Positions 16,924-24,848 of a stretch of DNA of 64,000 nucleotides are shown one piece after another. Position numbers and translations under genes: made by a program. The DNA is from an uncultured Oscillospiraceae bacterium (GTDB taxonomy: Bacteria > Bacillota > Clostridia > Oscillospirales > Oscillospiraceae): positions 6,419 through 70,418 of the forward strand of contig CAKTFW010000004.1 in the NCBI GenBank assembly GCA_934561175.1, written 5' to 3'. The notes under the pieces are model-generated. The model was given only the letters and a program-made list of their open reading frames with translations. It did not search any database and was not told the origin of the DNA. Numbering within the stretch: the first letter of the stretch is position 1; each line of letters begins with the position of its first letter.

Positions 16924-17949
16924 TCAGAACTGTTCTAGGAACCGGACATCGTTTTCAAAAATCAACCGCAGATCGGCGATTTTGAATCGACGCATTGCCA
17001 TGCGTTCCAGACCCATACCAAATGCCCAGCCGGAATAAACCTCCGGATCAATGCCGGACATCCGCAGTACATTGGGGTGGATCATACCGGCGCCCAGCAC
17101 CTCAATCCAGCCTTCTCCCTTACAGGTGGGGCAGCCAACACCACCGCATTTGTGACACTGGACATCCATCTCGCAGGAAGGCTCCGTAAAGGGAAAATGA
17201 TGAGGGCGGAAGCGGGTTACGGTGCCCTTGCCGTAAAGGTGTTCCATGACGAGATTCAGGGTGCCCTTCAGATCGGCCATGGTAACGCCCTTATCGATCA
17301 CCATACCTTCCACCTGATGGAACATGGGCGAGTGCGTTGCGTCGACTTCATCTTTCCGGTAAACGCGGCCCGGTGCAATGATGCGGATTGGCGGGGTATG
17401 CGTCTCCATGGCGCGCACCTGCATGGGGCTTGTCTGGCTGCGCAGCATTACACGGCTGTCGGTATCAAAATAGAAGGTATCGGACCAGTCGCGGGAGGGA
17501 TGTCCCTCTTCCGCGTTCAGCTTGTCGAAGTTATAGGTTGCAAGCTCAACCTCCGGACCATCCAGGACCTCAAAGCCCATGCCGATAAAGATATCCTTGA
17601 TTTCATCCAGTGCAATATACATGGGGTGGCGGTGACCCATCTGGATGGGCTTGCCCGGAATGGTCACATCCACAGCCTCAGAAGCGAGCTTTTGCTCCAA
17701 CGCTTTTGCCTGCAGGGTAGTTTTAACGCTTTCCAGCTTTTCCTCGACTGCAGCGCGGACTTCATTGGCAATCTGCCCCATGGCAGGGCGCTCTTCCGGA
17801 CTCAGCTTTCCCATTTGCTTTAAAACGGCAGTGAGTTCGCCTTTTTTTCCGAGAATGCGGACGCGTAACGCTTCCAGTGCCGCAGGATCAGTGGCAGCGT
17901 CTAACGCGGTAAGCGCATCCTGGCGGATTTTTTCCAGTTGCTCTTTCAT
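16924..17949 (-). CDS. pheS: Phenylalanyl-tRNA synthetase alpha subunit
   Basis: Catalytic alpha chain, 341 residues from the ATG at 17949 (AAGGAG upstream; longer open frame would run into the T-box leader). A helical N-terminal coiled coil is followed by class II motifs: GHRHPMYIALDEI, FNFDKLN-like region, TSPMQVRAM, GRVYRKDEVDATHSPMFHQ, HHFPFTEPS and GWAFGMGLERMAM. A CHKCGGVGCPTCKGEGW zinc-like Cys cluster is inserted near the C-terminus. Expression is controlled by the T-box upstream. Confidence 0.98.
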   Translation of the reverse strand: MKEQLEKIRQDALTALDAATDPAALEALRVRILGKKGELTAVLKQMGKLSPEERPAMGQIANEVRAAVEEKLESVKTTLQAKALEQKLASEAVDVTIPGKPIQMGHRHPMYIALDEIKDIFIGMGFEVLDGPEVELATYNFDKLNAEEGHPSRDWSDTFYFDTDSRVMLRSQTSPMQVRAMETHTPPIRIIAPGRVYRKDEVDATHSPMFHQVEGMVIDKGVTMADLKGTLNLVMEHLYGKGTVTRFRPHHFPFTEPSCEMDVQCHKCGGVGCPTCKGEGWIEVLGAGMIHPNVLRMSGIDPEVYSGWAFGMGLERMAMRRFKIADLRLIFENDVRFLEQF

Positions 17950-17974
17950 ATCAAAACTCCTTCTTGTAAAAATG

Positions 17975-18221
17975 CAAAAAAATAGTCCTTCATCCCAAAT
18001 GGGGACGAAGGACAGACCTCCGCGGTACCACCCGCAATTCGCCAAACAGCGCGCTCGATACCCATAACGGAGTGACCCGGCCAATCCTACGATTCTGGTT
18101 CAGACGGCAGCTCCTGGGGGAAAGCCCGGCGTGCGCTGCAGGCGGTTTTCAGCAACCCGCCCTCTCTTTGCCAGCGTTACCACAGCAAGGCGACCCATTC
18201 ATCGCTTTTCATTATTATATA
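17975..18221 (-). promoter_or_regulatory. T-box (tRNA-Phe) riboswitch leader of pheST
   Basis: On the minus strand this leader has the T-box sequence GGGTGGTACCGCGG (18033-18020), a stem I region (~18210-18090) with CAGGAGCTGCC and GTCTGAACC, and a terminator (stem 18013-18002 / 17996-17985 followed by seven Ts). The T-box overlaps the antiterminator position next to the terminator. A TTC triplet at 18122-18120, in the expected stem I position, fits a Phe specifier codon. Uncharged tRNA-Phe should favour read-through into pheS. Confidence 0.95.
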
Positions 18222-18227
18222 AAATAA

Positions 18228-18256
18228 ATTCTAACACATTCGGCAAAAACTTGCAA
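18228..18256 (-). promoter_or_regulatory. Sigma-A promoter of the pheST leader
   Basis: Minus-strand TTGCAA (18256-18251), 17-bp spacer, TAGAAT (18233-18228). Predicted start near 18221, just upstream of T-box stem I. Confidence 0.75.
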
Positions 18257-18263
18257 CAATAAT

Positions 18264-18292
18264 TTGACTATCTTTCCGCTGCCGCCTATAAT
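18264..18292 (+). promoter_or_regulatory. Sigma-A promoter of nnrE/D
   Basis: TTGACT 18264-18269, 17-bp spacer, TATAAT 18287-18292, 22 bp before the GTG at 18315. It excludes the longer reading of that frame as coding. Confidence 0.85.
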
Positions 18293-18314
18293 AACAAAAA
18301 ATGGGGGCGGTGCT

Positions 18315-19823
18315 GTGAAGATTGCAAAGGCATCTGTAATGAAAGAAATAGACCGTTACGCGATTGAGAAGCTTGGAATTCCATCGACTTTGTTAATGGA
18401 ACATGCGGCGTCCGCAGTGGCGGAGACGGTGTGGCAGCTGATGGAACAGACGCCGCATATGGTTACAGTGTTCTGCGGCGCAGGAAACAACGGCGGCGAC
18501 GGCGTCGCCTGCGCACGGCTGCTGCTGGAGCGAGGGTGTAGAGTGCGTTGTTTTCTCTGTGGCGCGCGGGAAAAGATGACAGCGGATACGACAGAAATGG
18601 AGCATCGTCTGATTGCAGCAGGCGGTTTGCTGGAGCCCTTTTCAGAAGAGACGGCCAGGAATGCGCTGGAACAGAGCACGGTTGCGGTCGATGCACTGTT
18701 TGGGACAGGACTCAATGCGCCGCTGCGGGGAATTGGCCTGCAGGCGGCACAACTGATCAACCAGAGTGCAGTACAGGTGGTATCTTGCGATATTGCAAGC
18801 GGTGTGGCAACAGACACCGGGGAAATCCTTGGAGAAGCGGTGCATGCCGATGTAACGGTGACTTTTTCCATGGCAAAGCCGGGACAGCTTTTGGCACCCG
18901 GTCTGTACTGTACAGGCCGTCTGGAAGTTGTACCGATTGGAATTCCGGAGCAGGCAATGGAAAACCGGGAAATTGTCGGAACCCTTTTGACGGAAGAGAA
19001 AATTCTCCCTTTATTTCCGCGCCGCAGGAGAGATGCGCATAAAGGCGACTTTGGAAAACTGCTGCTGCTTTGCGGCAGTGTTGGCTTTACGGGGGCTGCG
19101 GCGATGGCGGCGCGTGCGGCGCTGCGGTCCGGTGCGGGCCTGGTCTCGCTTGGCGTGCCGCGGACAATTTACCCGATTTTGGCGGCGAAGCTGGATGAGG
19201 CAATGGTGTTTCCACTGCCAGAAGATGAGAATGGACACCTTTCAGCGGAAGCTGCAACAGAGATTTGCAGTCGCTTGTCCAAGTGTGATGCCTGCTTGTT
19301 CGGACCGGGACTCGGCCGTGGAGTAGGCGTTTTACCTGTGCTGGAGGCGATTTTGCAGCAAAAGAAGCCAGTGGTTTTGGACGCTGACGGTATAAATGCC
19401 CTGGAGGGTCATATAGATGTATTGCGCGGGGCGGCCTGTCCGGTGGTGCTGACACCTCATGATGGGGAGTTTGCACGACTGGGCGGCGATTTGCAGCAAT
19501 TTGACCGCTTTCAGGCAGCAACAGAACTGGCGCGGACAACCGGCAGTGTGGTGGTTCTGAAGGGCTACCGCACGGTTGTAACAGATGGCGCGGTATTGTC
19601 TGTCAATACAACAGGAAATCCGGGAATGGCAACAGGAGGCAGCGGTGATGTGCTGGCGGGAATATTGGTATCGTTCCTGGGACAGGGGCTTGCGCCTTTG
19701 GACGCGGCCCAGGCTGCGGTTTATCTGCATGGAGCGGCAGGAGATCACTGCGCCGCTACAATTGGCGAGTATGGTATGCTGCCGTCGGATTTGATTGATG
19801 CGATCCCGCGACTTTTGCCATAA
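18315..19823 (+). CDS. nnr: Bifunctional NAD(P)H-hydrate epimerase / ADP-dependent NAD(P)H-hydrate dehydratase
   Basis: Repairs hydrated NAD(P)H. The N-terminal half is the YjeF epimerase (GAGNNGGDGVACARLL, ALFGTGL, DIASGVATDTGEI). The C-terminal half is the ribokinase-like dehydratase (HKGDFGKLLLLCGS, GPGLGRG, DADGINAL, TPHDGEFARL, GNPGMATGGSGDVLAGI). Start: the promoter ends at 18292, so I use the GTG at 18315 behind GGGGGCGG, giving 502 residues. It heads a + strand run of nnr-lipoprotein-alr-mazF; this order with alr is common in Firmicutes. Confidence 0.95.
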   Translation: MKIAKASVMKEIDRYAIEKLGIPSTLLMEHAASAVAETVWQLMEQTPHMVTVFCGAGNNGGDGVACARLLLERGCRVRCFLCGAREKMTADTTEMEHRLIAAGGLLEPFSEETARNALEQSTVAVDALFGTGLNAPLRGIGLQAAQLINQSAVQVVSCDIASGVATDTGEILGEAVHADVTVTFSMAKPGQLLAPGLYCTGRLEVVPIGIPEQAMENREIVGTLLTEEKILPLFPRRRRDAHKGDFGKLLLLCGSVGFTGAAAMAARAALRSGAGLVSLGVPRTIYPILAAKLDEAMVFPLPEDENGHLSAEAATEICSRLSKCDACLFGPGLGRGVGVLPVLEAILQQKKPVVLDADGINALEGHIDVLRGAACPVVLTPHDGEFARLGGDLQQFDRFQAATELARTTGSVVVLKGYRTVVTDGAVLSVNTTGNPGMATGGSGDVLAGILVSFLGQGLAPLDAAQAAVYLHGAAGDHCAATIGEYGMLPSDLIDAIPRLLP

Positions 19824-19838
19824 TTAGGAGGGACGCGT

Positions 19839-20414
19839 GTGCGGCAGTGGAAAAGAGCTGCTGTACTAATGATGCTGCTGTTGCTGCTGAGTGGCTGCGG
19901 CAAAGAGAAAACCATGCAACAGGCGTTGGAATTTCGCCAGCGGTTGCTGCAAATGAACAATTGCACTTTTTCGGTATCGGTGACGGCAGATTATGCGGCG
20001 CGGAGCTGTACTTTTTCGCTGTACTGCGACTGTACACCGGAAGAAACCCGGCTGACGGTAACAGAACCGGACACGATCAGCGGAATCACGGCAACGGTGA
20101 CGGAAGATGGACGAAAAGTTCGCTTTGACGACCTTAGTTTGGAGTTTGGAACGCTGGGGACCGGAAAGATTGCACCGGTCTGTGCACCTGCAGTCCTTTA
20201 CCAATGTTGGCTGACAGGCTATATTGATTCAGCTGGTATGGAGGGCGATCAGCAGCTTGTGGTTTACCGGCAGGGTTACGATCAGGAAGAACTGATGGTG
20301 CGCTGCTGGTTTGATCAGGAGACTGGTCTGCCGACGGGGGCGGAGATTTGCGATGCGGAAGATGTAATTCTAACAATGGACATTTCGGAGTTTACGGATT
20401 GCTCAGACGAATGA
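19839..20414 (+). CDS. Lipoprotein of unknown function, LolA-like C-terminus
   Basis: 191 residues with a lipoprotein signal peptide: basic start, hydrophobic LLLLLLSGC lipobox with Cys at ~19. The mature part is beta-rich, and the segment WFDQETGLPTGAE near the C-terminus is the pattern seen in LolA/outer-membrane-lipoprotein-sorting-like domains of Gram-positives. It starts with GTG behind AGGAGGG. It lies between nnr and alr, where Bacillus has the lipoprotein ydcC (LolA-like) in the same position, which supports a homologous role in the envelope. Confidence 0.8.
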   Translation: MRQWKRAAVLMMLLLLLSGCGKEKTMQQALEFRQRLLQMNNCTFSVSVTADYAARSCTFSLYCDCTPEETRLTVTEPDTISGITATVTEDGRKVRFDDLSLEFGTLGTGKIAPVCAPAVLYQCWLTGYIDSAGMEGDQQLVVYRQGYDQEELMVRCWFDQETGLPTGAEICDAEDVILTMDISEFTDCSDE

Positions 20415-20430
20415 TGTGAGGGTACGATCG

Positions 20431-21609
20431 ATGATTGACTACATAAAGAGAACCTGGGTTTCGGTGTCGTTGGACAACCTGGCCCACAACTATCGCCAGA
20501 TTCGTGGTGTGTTGCCCGCGGGTTGTAAATTCCTGGGAATTGTCAAAGCGGATGCCTATGGGCATGGTGCGGTGGCGATCAGCCGGGAACTGGAGCGGCT
20601 TGGCGCAGATTATCTGGCGGTTTCTGATCTGGAGGAAGCGGTACAGATTCGCTGCGGAGGTGTGCAGCTGCCGATTTTAATTCTGGGCTACACACCCCCG
20701 GAGTATGCCGCATTGCTGGTGGAGAAAAATTTGACCCAGGAGGTCAATTCGCTGGACTATGGATTGCAGCTGCAGAAGCGGCTTTCCGGTACAGGGCAGC
20801 GCCTGAAAGTGCATATTAAGCTGGATACCGGTATGTCGCGGCTCGGATTTGCGGCCTATGATCGTCCGGAAACAATTTCGGAAATTGTGACGCTTGCAAA
20901 ACAGAATTGCTTGGAGCTGGAAGGTGTTTTCGCTCATTTTTCAGTGGCAGACAGCGTCACCCCGGAAGATCAGTCCTATACTGCGCTTCAGTTCTCACGC
21001 TTTATGCAGACGCTGGACGCACTCAAAGCGGAAGGTGTGACATTTGCGCTGCGGCATCACGCAAATTCCGGTGCAATTTTGCAGTATCCGGAGTATGCAC
21101 TGGATATGGTTCGTTCCGGCATTGCAACCTATGGTTTGTTCCCGGCAGAGGAACTGAAGGGCTGCCTGGATCTTCGCCCTACTTTTTCTCTGTATACATC
21201 TATTGCGCAGATTAAAGACTATGCGGGACAGACGCCGGTCAGTTATGGCAGAACCTATATTACGGAATCGGCGCGCCGGATTGCGGTTGTCCCGGTCGGC
21301 TATGCCGATGGACTGATGCGGTGTCTTTCTAGTGGTACAGAGCTGTGGCTGGATGGCTGCCGGGTGCCGATTGTTGGCCGGATTTGCATGGATATGTGCA
21401 TGATTGACATTTCAGAAGTACCGCAGGCAAAGGTCGGAGATACAGTGACGATTTTCGGAAGTGGAAATGCCGGTGAAAATACCTGCTACGATTTGGCGGA
21501 GCAGGCACGGACGATTCCGTATGAGATTCTCTGCGCTGTCAGCAAACGAGTTCCACGGCTGTATTATCGGGATGGACATACAGTGGACTTGCTGCGTTAC
21601 ATTGTGTAA
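20431..21609 (+). CDS. alr: Alanine racemase
   Basis: PLP enzyme making D-Ala for peptidoglycan. I start at the ATG at 20431, placed 8 bp after GAGGG; the GTG at 20416 lacks an RBS. 392 residues. PLP lysine is in IVKADAYGHGAV, the catalytic tyrosine in VSYGRTYI, and RICMDMCMIDIS closes the active site; KLDTGMSRLGF is also typical. It follows the lipoprotein gene almost without gap and precedes mazF. Confidence 0.97.
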   Translation: MIDYIKRTWVSVSLDNLAHNYRQIRGVLPAGCKFLGIVKADAYGHGAVAISRELERLGADYLAVSDLEEAVQIRCGGVQLPILILGYTPPEYAALLVEKNLTQEVNSLDYGLQLQKRLSGTGQRLKVHIKLDTGMSRLGFAAYDRPETISEIVTLAKQNCLELEGVFAHFSVADSVTPEDQSYTALQFSRFMQTLDALKAEGVTFALRHHANSGAILQYPEYALDMVRSGIATYGLFPAEELKGCLDLRPTFSLYTSIAQIKDYAGQTPVSYGRTYITESARRIAVVPVGYADGLMRCLSSGTELWLDGCRVPIVGRICMDMCMIDISEVPQAKVGDTVTIFGSGNAGENTCYDLAEQARTIPYEILCAVSKRVPRLYYRDGHTVDLLRYIV

Positions 21610-21729
21610 AGCTTGCCCGCTGCTGCATAGAATGATTGGGAGCCTCCCGTCGGTATAATTACCGCCGCTGTGTGGGAGAATGAAAGTAACCCTGTATGTA
21701 GGGTAATTCTCAACCTCTCGGAGTGTGAC

Positions 21730-22089
21730 ATGATGGATACCAATGTGAAGCGCGGCGACATTTTCTATGCCGATTTAAGCCCTGTTGTCGGGAGTGAGCA
21801 GGGCGGAACTAGACCGGTGTTGATTGTTCAAAATGATACCGGAAACCGGCATTCTCCCACCGTGATTGCAGCAGCGATCACCAGCCAGACCGGGAAAGCA
21901 CAGCTGCCGACCCATATTACGCTGAAAGGACCGAGCGTTGGACTGAGTAAGGATTCAATTGTGTTATTGGAGCAGATCCGAACGATCGACAAACGCCGGC
22001 TGCGGGAACATATGGGGCGTCTTGATGAAGCAATGATGAATCAGGTTGACTCTGCAATTGCGGTCAGTTTTGGGTTGCATGATTATTAA
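21730..22089 (+). CDS. MazF/PemK family endoribonuclease toxin (EndoA-like)
   Basis: 119-residue MazF-type mRNA interferase. Start at the first ATG of ATGATG, with GGAG 8 bp upstream. Signature: VKRGDIFYADLSPVVGSEQG, GGTRPVLIVQND, VIAAAITSQ, and the C-terminal DKRRLREHMGRL. In Bacillus the order is alr-ndoAI-ndoA; here the 120 bp after alr have no room for the ~90-residue antitoxin, and none is seen downstream. It may be controlled by an antitoxin elsewhere. Confidence 0.93.
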   Translation: MMDTNVKRGDIFYADLSPVVGSEQGGTRPVLIVQNDTGNRHSPTVIAAAITSQTGKAQLPTHITLKGPSVGLSKDSIVLLEQIRTIDKRRLREHMGRLDEAMMNQVDSAIAVSFGLHDY

Positions 22090-22103
22090 AAAGCCGCTAT
22101 AAT
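22075..22103 (+). promoter_or_regulatory. Sigma-A promoter
   Basis: TTGCAT 22075-22080, 17-bp spacer, TATAAT 22098-22103. It overlaps the end of mazF and would drive the gene at 22133. Confidence 0.7.
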
Positions 22104-22132
22104 GGGGGAAAACGAACAAAGGAGCGGATGAA

Positions 22133-22636
22133 ATGTCCAGCAGACGAGTGGTGCTCCGCGTAGTGATTGTTTCCCTGGTGATTACGCTGATTGCGGGAGC
22201 GGTTGTATACGCAGCAGCCGGATCCTCCAGCGATCCGCTTGTAACATTAAGCTATTTGAACGGAACTTTTAAGGACACACTGACTGCCGATATTGCTGCA
22301 AAGGCAGAGCGTCAGGCGCAGAGCTTGAATACCAGTCTGGAACGGCGTATTCAGTCTTTTACATCGAACCTTCCGGCGTACGATGTACCGGAGTCGGATG
22401 CTGAAACAGAATATGAAACCGTAAACTTGGAGAACGGAACGGTGATTTCGCTGAAAGCAGGAAGTGAAGTGCTGTTTTTAAGCGGATCTGCGACGGTGTC
22501 TTCAGCTGGCCTGACAGATACGACCGCGGGAACGGCATTAACAGATGGTGCGGCGCTTACAGCGAATCATCTTTATGTGGCAACCGGTGATTGTACCTTA
22601 AAGGCCGGTGCGACCGGAAAGATCCTGATGAAATAA
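22133..22636 (+). CDS. Exported or membrane-anchored protein of unknown function
   Basis: 167 residues; an N-terminal membrane/signal segment (~8-29) is followed by a predicted helical region rich in Ala/Gln/Ser (~50-85) and a Gly/Thr/Ala-rich beta region repeating short strands (LSGSATVSSAG-like). No known domain is recognised. The end resembles a surface-exposed beta solenoid, as in some spore or wall proteins (weak inference). GGAGCGG precedes the ATG and it has its own promoter. Confidence 0.7.
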   Translation: MSSRRVVLRVVIVSLVITLIAGAVVYAAAGSSSDPLVTLSYLNGTFKDTLTADIAAKAERQAQSLNTSLERRIQSFTSNLPAYDVPESDAETEYETVNLENGTVISLKAGSEVLFLSGSATVSSAGLTDTTAGTALTDGAALTANHLYVATGDCTLKAGATGKILMK

Positions 22637-22650
22637 TACTGAATTCAGTA

Positions 22651-22684
22651 GCCCCCTGCATAATCTTATGCGGGGGGCTGATTT
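22651..22684 (+). terminator. GC-rich hairpin covering the next ribosome binding site
   Basis: Stem gccccctgcat (22651-22661) pairs with atgcggggggc (22668-22678). The 3' arm contains the GGGGGG that serves as the ribosome site of the gene at 22686. Only GATTTTA follows, so it is either a weak terminator or a translation-blocking hairpin. Confidence 0.55.
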
Positions 22685-22685
22685 T

Positions 22686-23162
22686 ATGGAAGCGGAATTC
22701 CCGTGTTATGTGGATGGTGTGCAGCAGGGGGTACTGCAACTCCGGCGGCAGGGCCTTTACTGGCAGGCGATTGCCACGGTTGCACAGCAGGCCCCGGAGC
22801 GGCTGCTGCGGGCCTATGTGGTGCTGGAGTGTGGAGAAGAAGCGTTGGGCGTTATGGTTCCGAAGGATGGAGCGCTGCGGGCAGCAAAATTATTCCCGGC
22901 CTCCTGGTTTCATCCGGAAGCGATTATACGCTGCGAGGCGCGGGAGGACAACTGGGCGTCTTGGGAGGGGAAAATCCAAGGTTATCCGATCAAAGACGCG
23001 CTGGCGAGAATGGATGGCGCCATTCAGGAGGTGGCGGTACCCTATGATCCGGAGACGCCGTTCTCATTGATACCGTTGTTTTGTTTCTTTCGATTGCAGA
23101 CAATTCGGGAAAAGGCTTATCTGGTGATTCGGTTGGATGAAACAGGGTGGCCGATTTTGTAA
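22686..23162 (+). CDS. Protein of unknown function
   Basis: 158 residues; start chosen at the ATG 8 bp after the G-run, though an in-frame ATG at 22668 also exists inside the hairpin. No signal peptide. Predicted beta-rich first half (FPCYVDGVQQGVLQLRRQGLYWQ) and a hydrophobic C-terminus (SLIPLFCFFRLQTI). Not recognised. It lies between an exported protein and tepA on the same strand. Confidence 0.65.
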   Translation: MEAEFPCYVDGVQQGVLQLRRQGLYWQAIATVAQQAPERLLRAYVVLECGEEALGVMVPKDGALRAAKLFPASWFHPEAIIRCEAREDNWASWEGKIQGYPIKDALARMDGAIQEVAVPYDPETPFSLIPLFCFFRLQTIREKAYLVIRLDETGWPIL

Positions 23163-23214
23163 ATCATAATAAAGTCCATTTTGCCCATACTAATGGAAGA
23201 GTTTTTGAGGGGGC

Positions 23215-23904
23215 ATGGACTTGAGCGAGGAAAATCACAGCGATGCAGTAGAACAGGAACGGCAGCAGACGCTGGAATTTGGATCATCTGTAACATCAAC
23301 CGGGCGCGGAACGATTTATACCATGGCAATTATCGGACAAATTGAAGGGCATCAGGTGCTTCCACCGACGGCAAAAACAACAAAGTATGAACATGTGATG
23401 CCGATTCTGGCCTCGGTGGAGGAATCGGAAGAGATTGATGGTTTGCTGCTGCTTTTGAATACGGTTGGCGGCGATATCGAAGCCGGACTTGGCATTGCAG
23501 AGATGATCGCTGGAATGCGGAAACCGACAGTCTCTCTGGTGTTGGGCGGTGGGCACTCGATCGGTGTTCCTCTGGCAGTGTCGACCGCAAAGAGCTTTAT
23601 AGTTCCGTCTGCGGGGATGACGATCCATCCGGTTCGAATGACCGGAATGGTTGTCGGCGTACCGCAAACCTTTCAGTATTTTCGGAGGATTCAGGATCGG
23701 ATCGTTGAGTTTGTAACAACACATTCTGCCATTTCACAGGAGCAATTTTTGCAGTATATGATGGCGACCGACGAGCTTGCAACCGATATTGGCACAGTGA
23801 TTTATGGAAAACAGGCGGTTGCTTGCGGCCTGATTGACCATTTGGGTGGGATTCATGCGGCACTGGAATGCCTATATGATTTGATCGCAAAGAGAAAATT
23901 CTGA
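23215..23904 (+). CDS. tepA: ClpP-family serine protease, TepA-like
   Basis: 229-residue member of the ClpP/SppA fold. Visible elements: the GGDIEAGLGIAEMI oxyanion-side motif, catalytic Ser in GGGHSIGVPLA, His in MTIHPVRMTG, and Asp in ELATDIGTV. In Bacillus, TepA (YmfB) lies next to spoIIIE, as here two genes upstream of ftsK/spoIIIE, and was linked to degradation of secreted-protein signal fragments. GAGGGGG precedes the ATG. Confidence 0.88.
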   Translation: MDLSEENHSDAVEQERQQTLEFGSSVTSTGRGTIYTMAIIGQIEGHQVLPPTAKTTKYEHVMPILASVEESEEIDGLLLLLNTVGGDIEAGLGIAEMIAGMRKPTVSLVLGGGHSIGVPLAVSTAKSFIVPSAGMTIHPVRMTGMVVGVPQTFQYFRRIQDRIVEFVTTHSAISQEQFLQYMMATDELATDIGTVIYGKQAVACGLIDHLGGIHAALECLYDLIAKRKF

Positions 23905-23987
23905 AAACGGTTAGATAGCTGGAAATTCACAGCGGAGTATGATAAAATAAATAAATCTGACTGATCTTTATTCGCGGAGGCAATGAT

Positions 23988-24821
23988 ATGACATATTTAA
24001 CCGCTATGGTGATGGGCCTGATTCAGGGCATCGCAGAATTTCTGCCGATTTCCAGCTCTGGGCATCTTGCAATTTTTCAGAACTTTTTTGGTATGAGCGA
24101 TATTGAGCACGACTATATGCTTTTTGATGTGTTGCTGCATCTTGGTACGCTGGTAGCTGTATTTGTTGCTTACTGGGCTGATATTGTGGCACTGCTGCGG
24201 GAATTTTTCGCGATGGTGCATCTGCGCCGTCTGCCGGATGGCCAGCGGCCGGATGTTCCAACGCGGCGGCTGATTTTGATGATTATTGTGGCGACACTGC
24301 CGCTGTTTGCAATTTTGCCGGTAAAAGACAGGGTGGAAGAGCTGTATTCCAATACCTTTTTCATCAGCTTTGCTTTGATTGTCACCGGTGCAGTCCTGTT
24401 TTTCAGCGATCGGATGCGCCATGGCAAAAAAACAGACCGGGATGCAACCATGGTGGATGCACTTCTGATCGGTTGCGCGCAGGCGCTTGCTACGGTTCCG
24501 GGAATTTCCCGCTCCGGTGCCACAATTTCCGCCGGACTGGCCCGCGGATTTAACCGGCAGTTTGCCGTGCGTTTTTCGTTCCTGATGTCTATTCCGGCGG
24601 TAATGGGTGCTAATATTTTGAGTCTGGTAGATGCGCTGAAGGCCGATACAGACTGGAGCCTGCTGCCAATGTATTTGGTGGGCGTTATGGTTGCGGCGGT
24701 GTCCGGCTATCTTTCTATCCGGCTGCTGCGGTATATTGCAAACAAAGGCTCGTTTGGATATTTCTCGTACTACTGCTGGGGTGTTGGCCTGCTGACGCTG
24801 ATTCTATCTCTGATTGCATAA
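23988..24821 (+). CDS. uppP: Undecaprenyl-diphosphatase UppP (BacA)
   Basis: Integral membrane enzyme that recycles undecaprenyl pyrophosphate to the monophosphate carrier for wall synthesis. 277 residues, about eight helices. Family motifs EFLPISSSGHLAI (near the start) and PGISRSGATISAGL are both intact. CGGAGG precedes the ATG. Inserted between tepA and ftsK. Confidence 0.97.
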   Translation: MTYLTAMVMGLIQGIAEFLPISSSGHLAIFQNFFGMSDIEHDYMLFDVLLHLGTLVAVFVAYWADIVALLREFFAMVHLRRLPDGQRPDVPTRRLILMIIVATLPLFAILPVKDRVEELYSNTFFISFALIVTGAVLFFSDRMRHGKKTDRDATMVDALLIGCAQALATVPGISRSGATISAGLARGFNRQFAVRFSFLMSIPAVMGANILSLVDALKADTDWSLLPMYLVGVMVAAVSGYLSIRLLRYIANKGSFGYFSYYCWGVGLLTLILSLIA

Positions 24822-24848
24822 GAAATTCAAAGAACAAAGGTGAAACGA

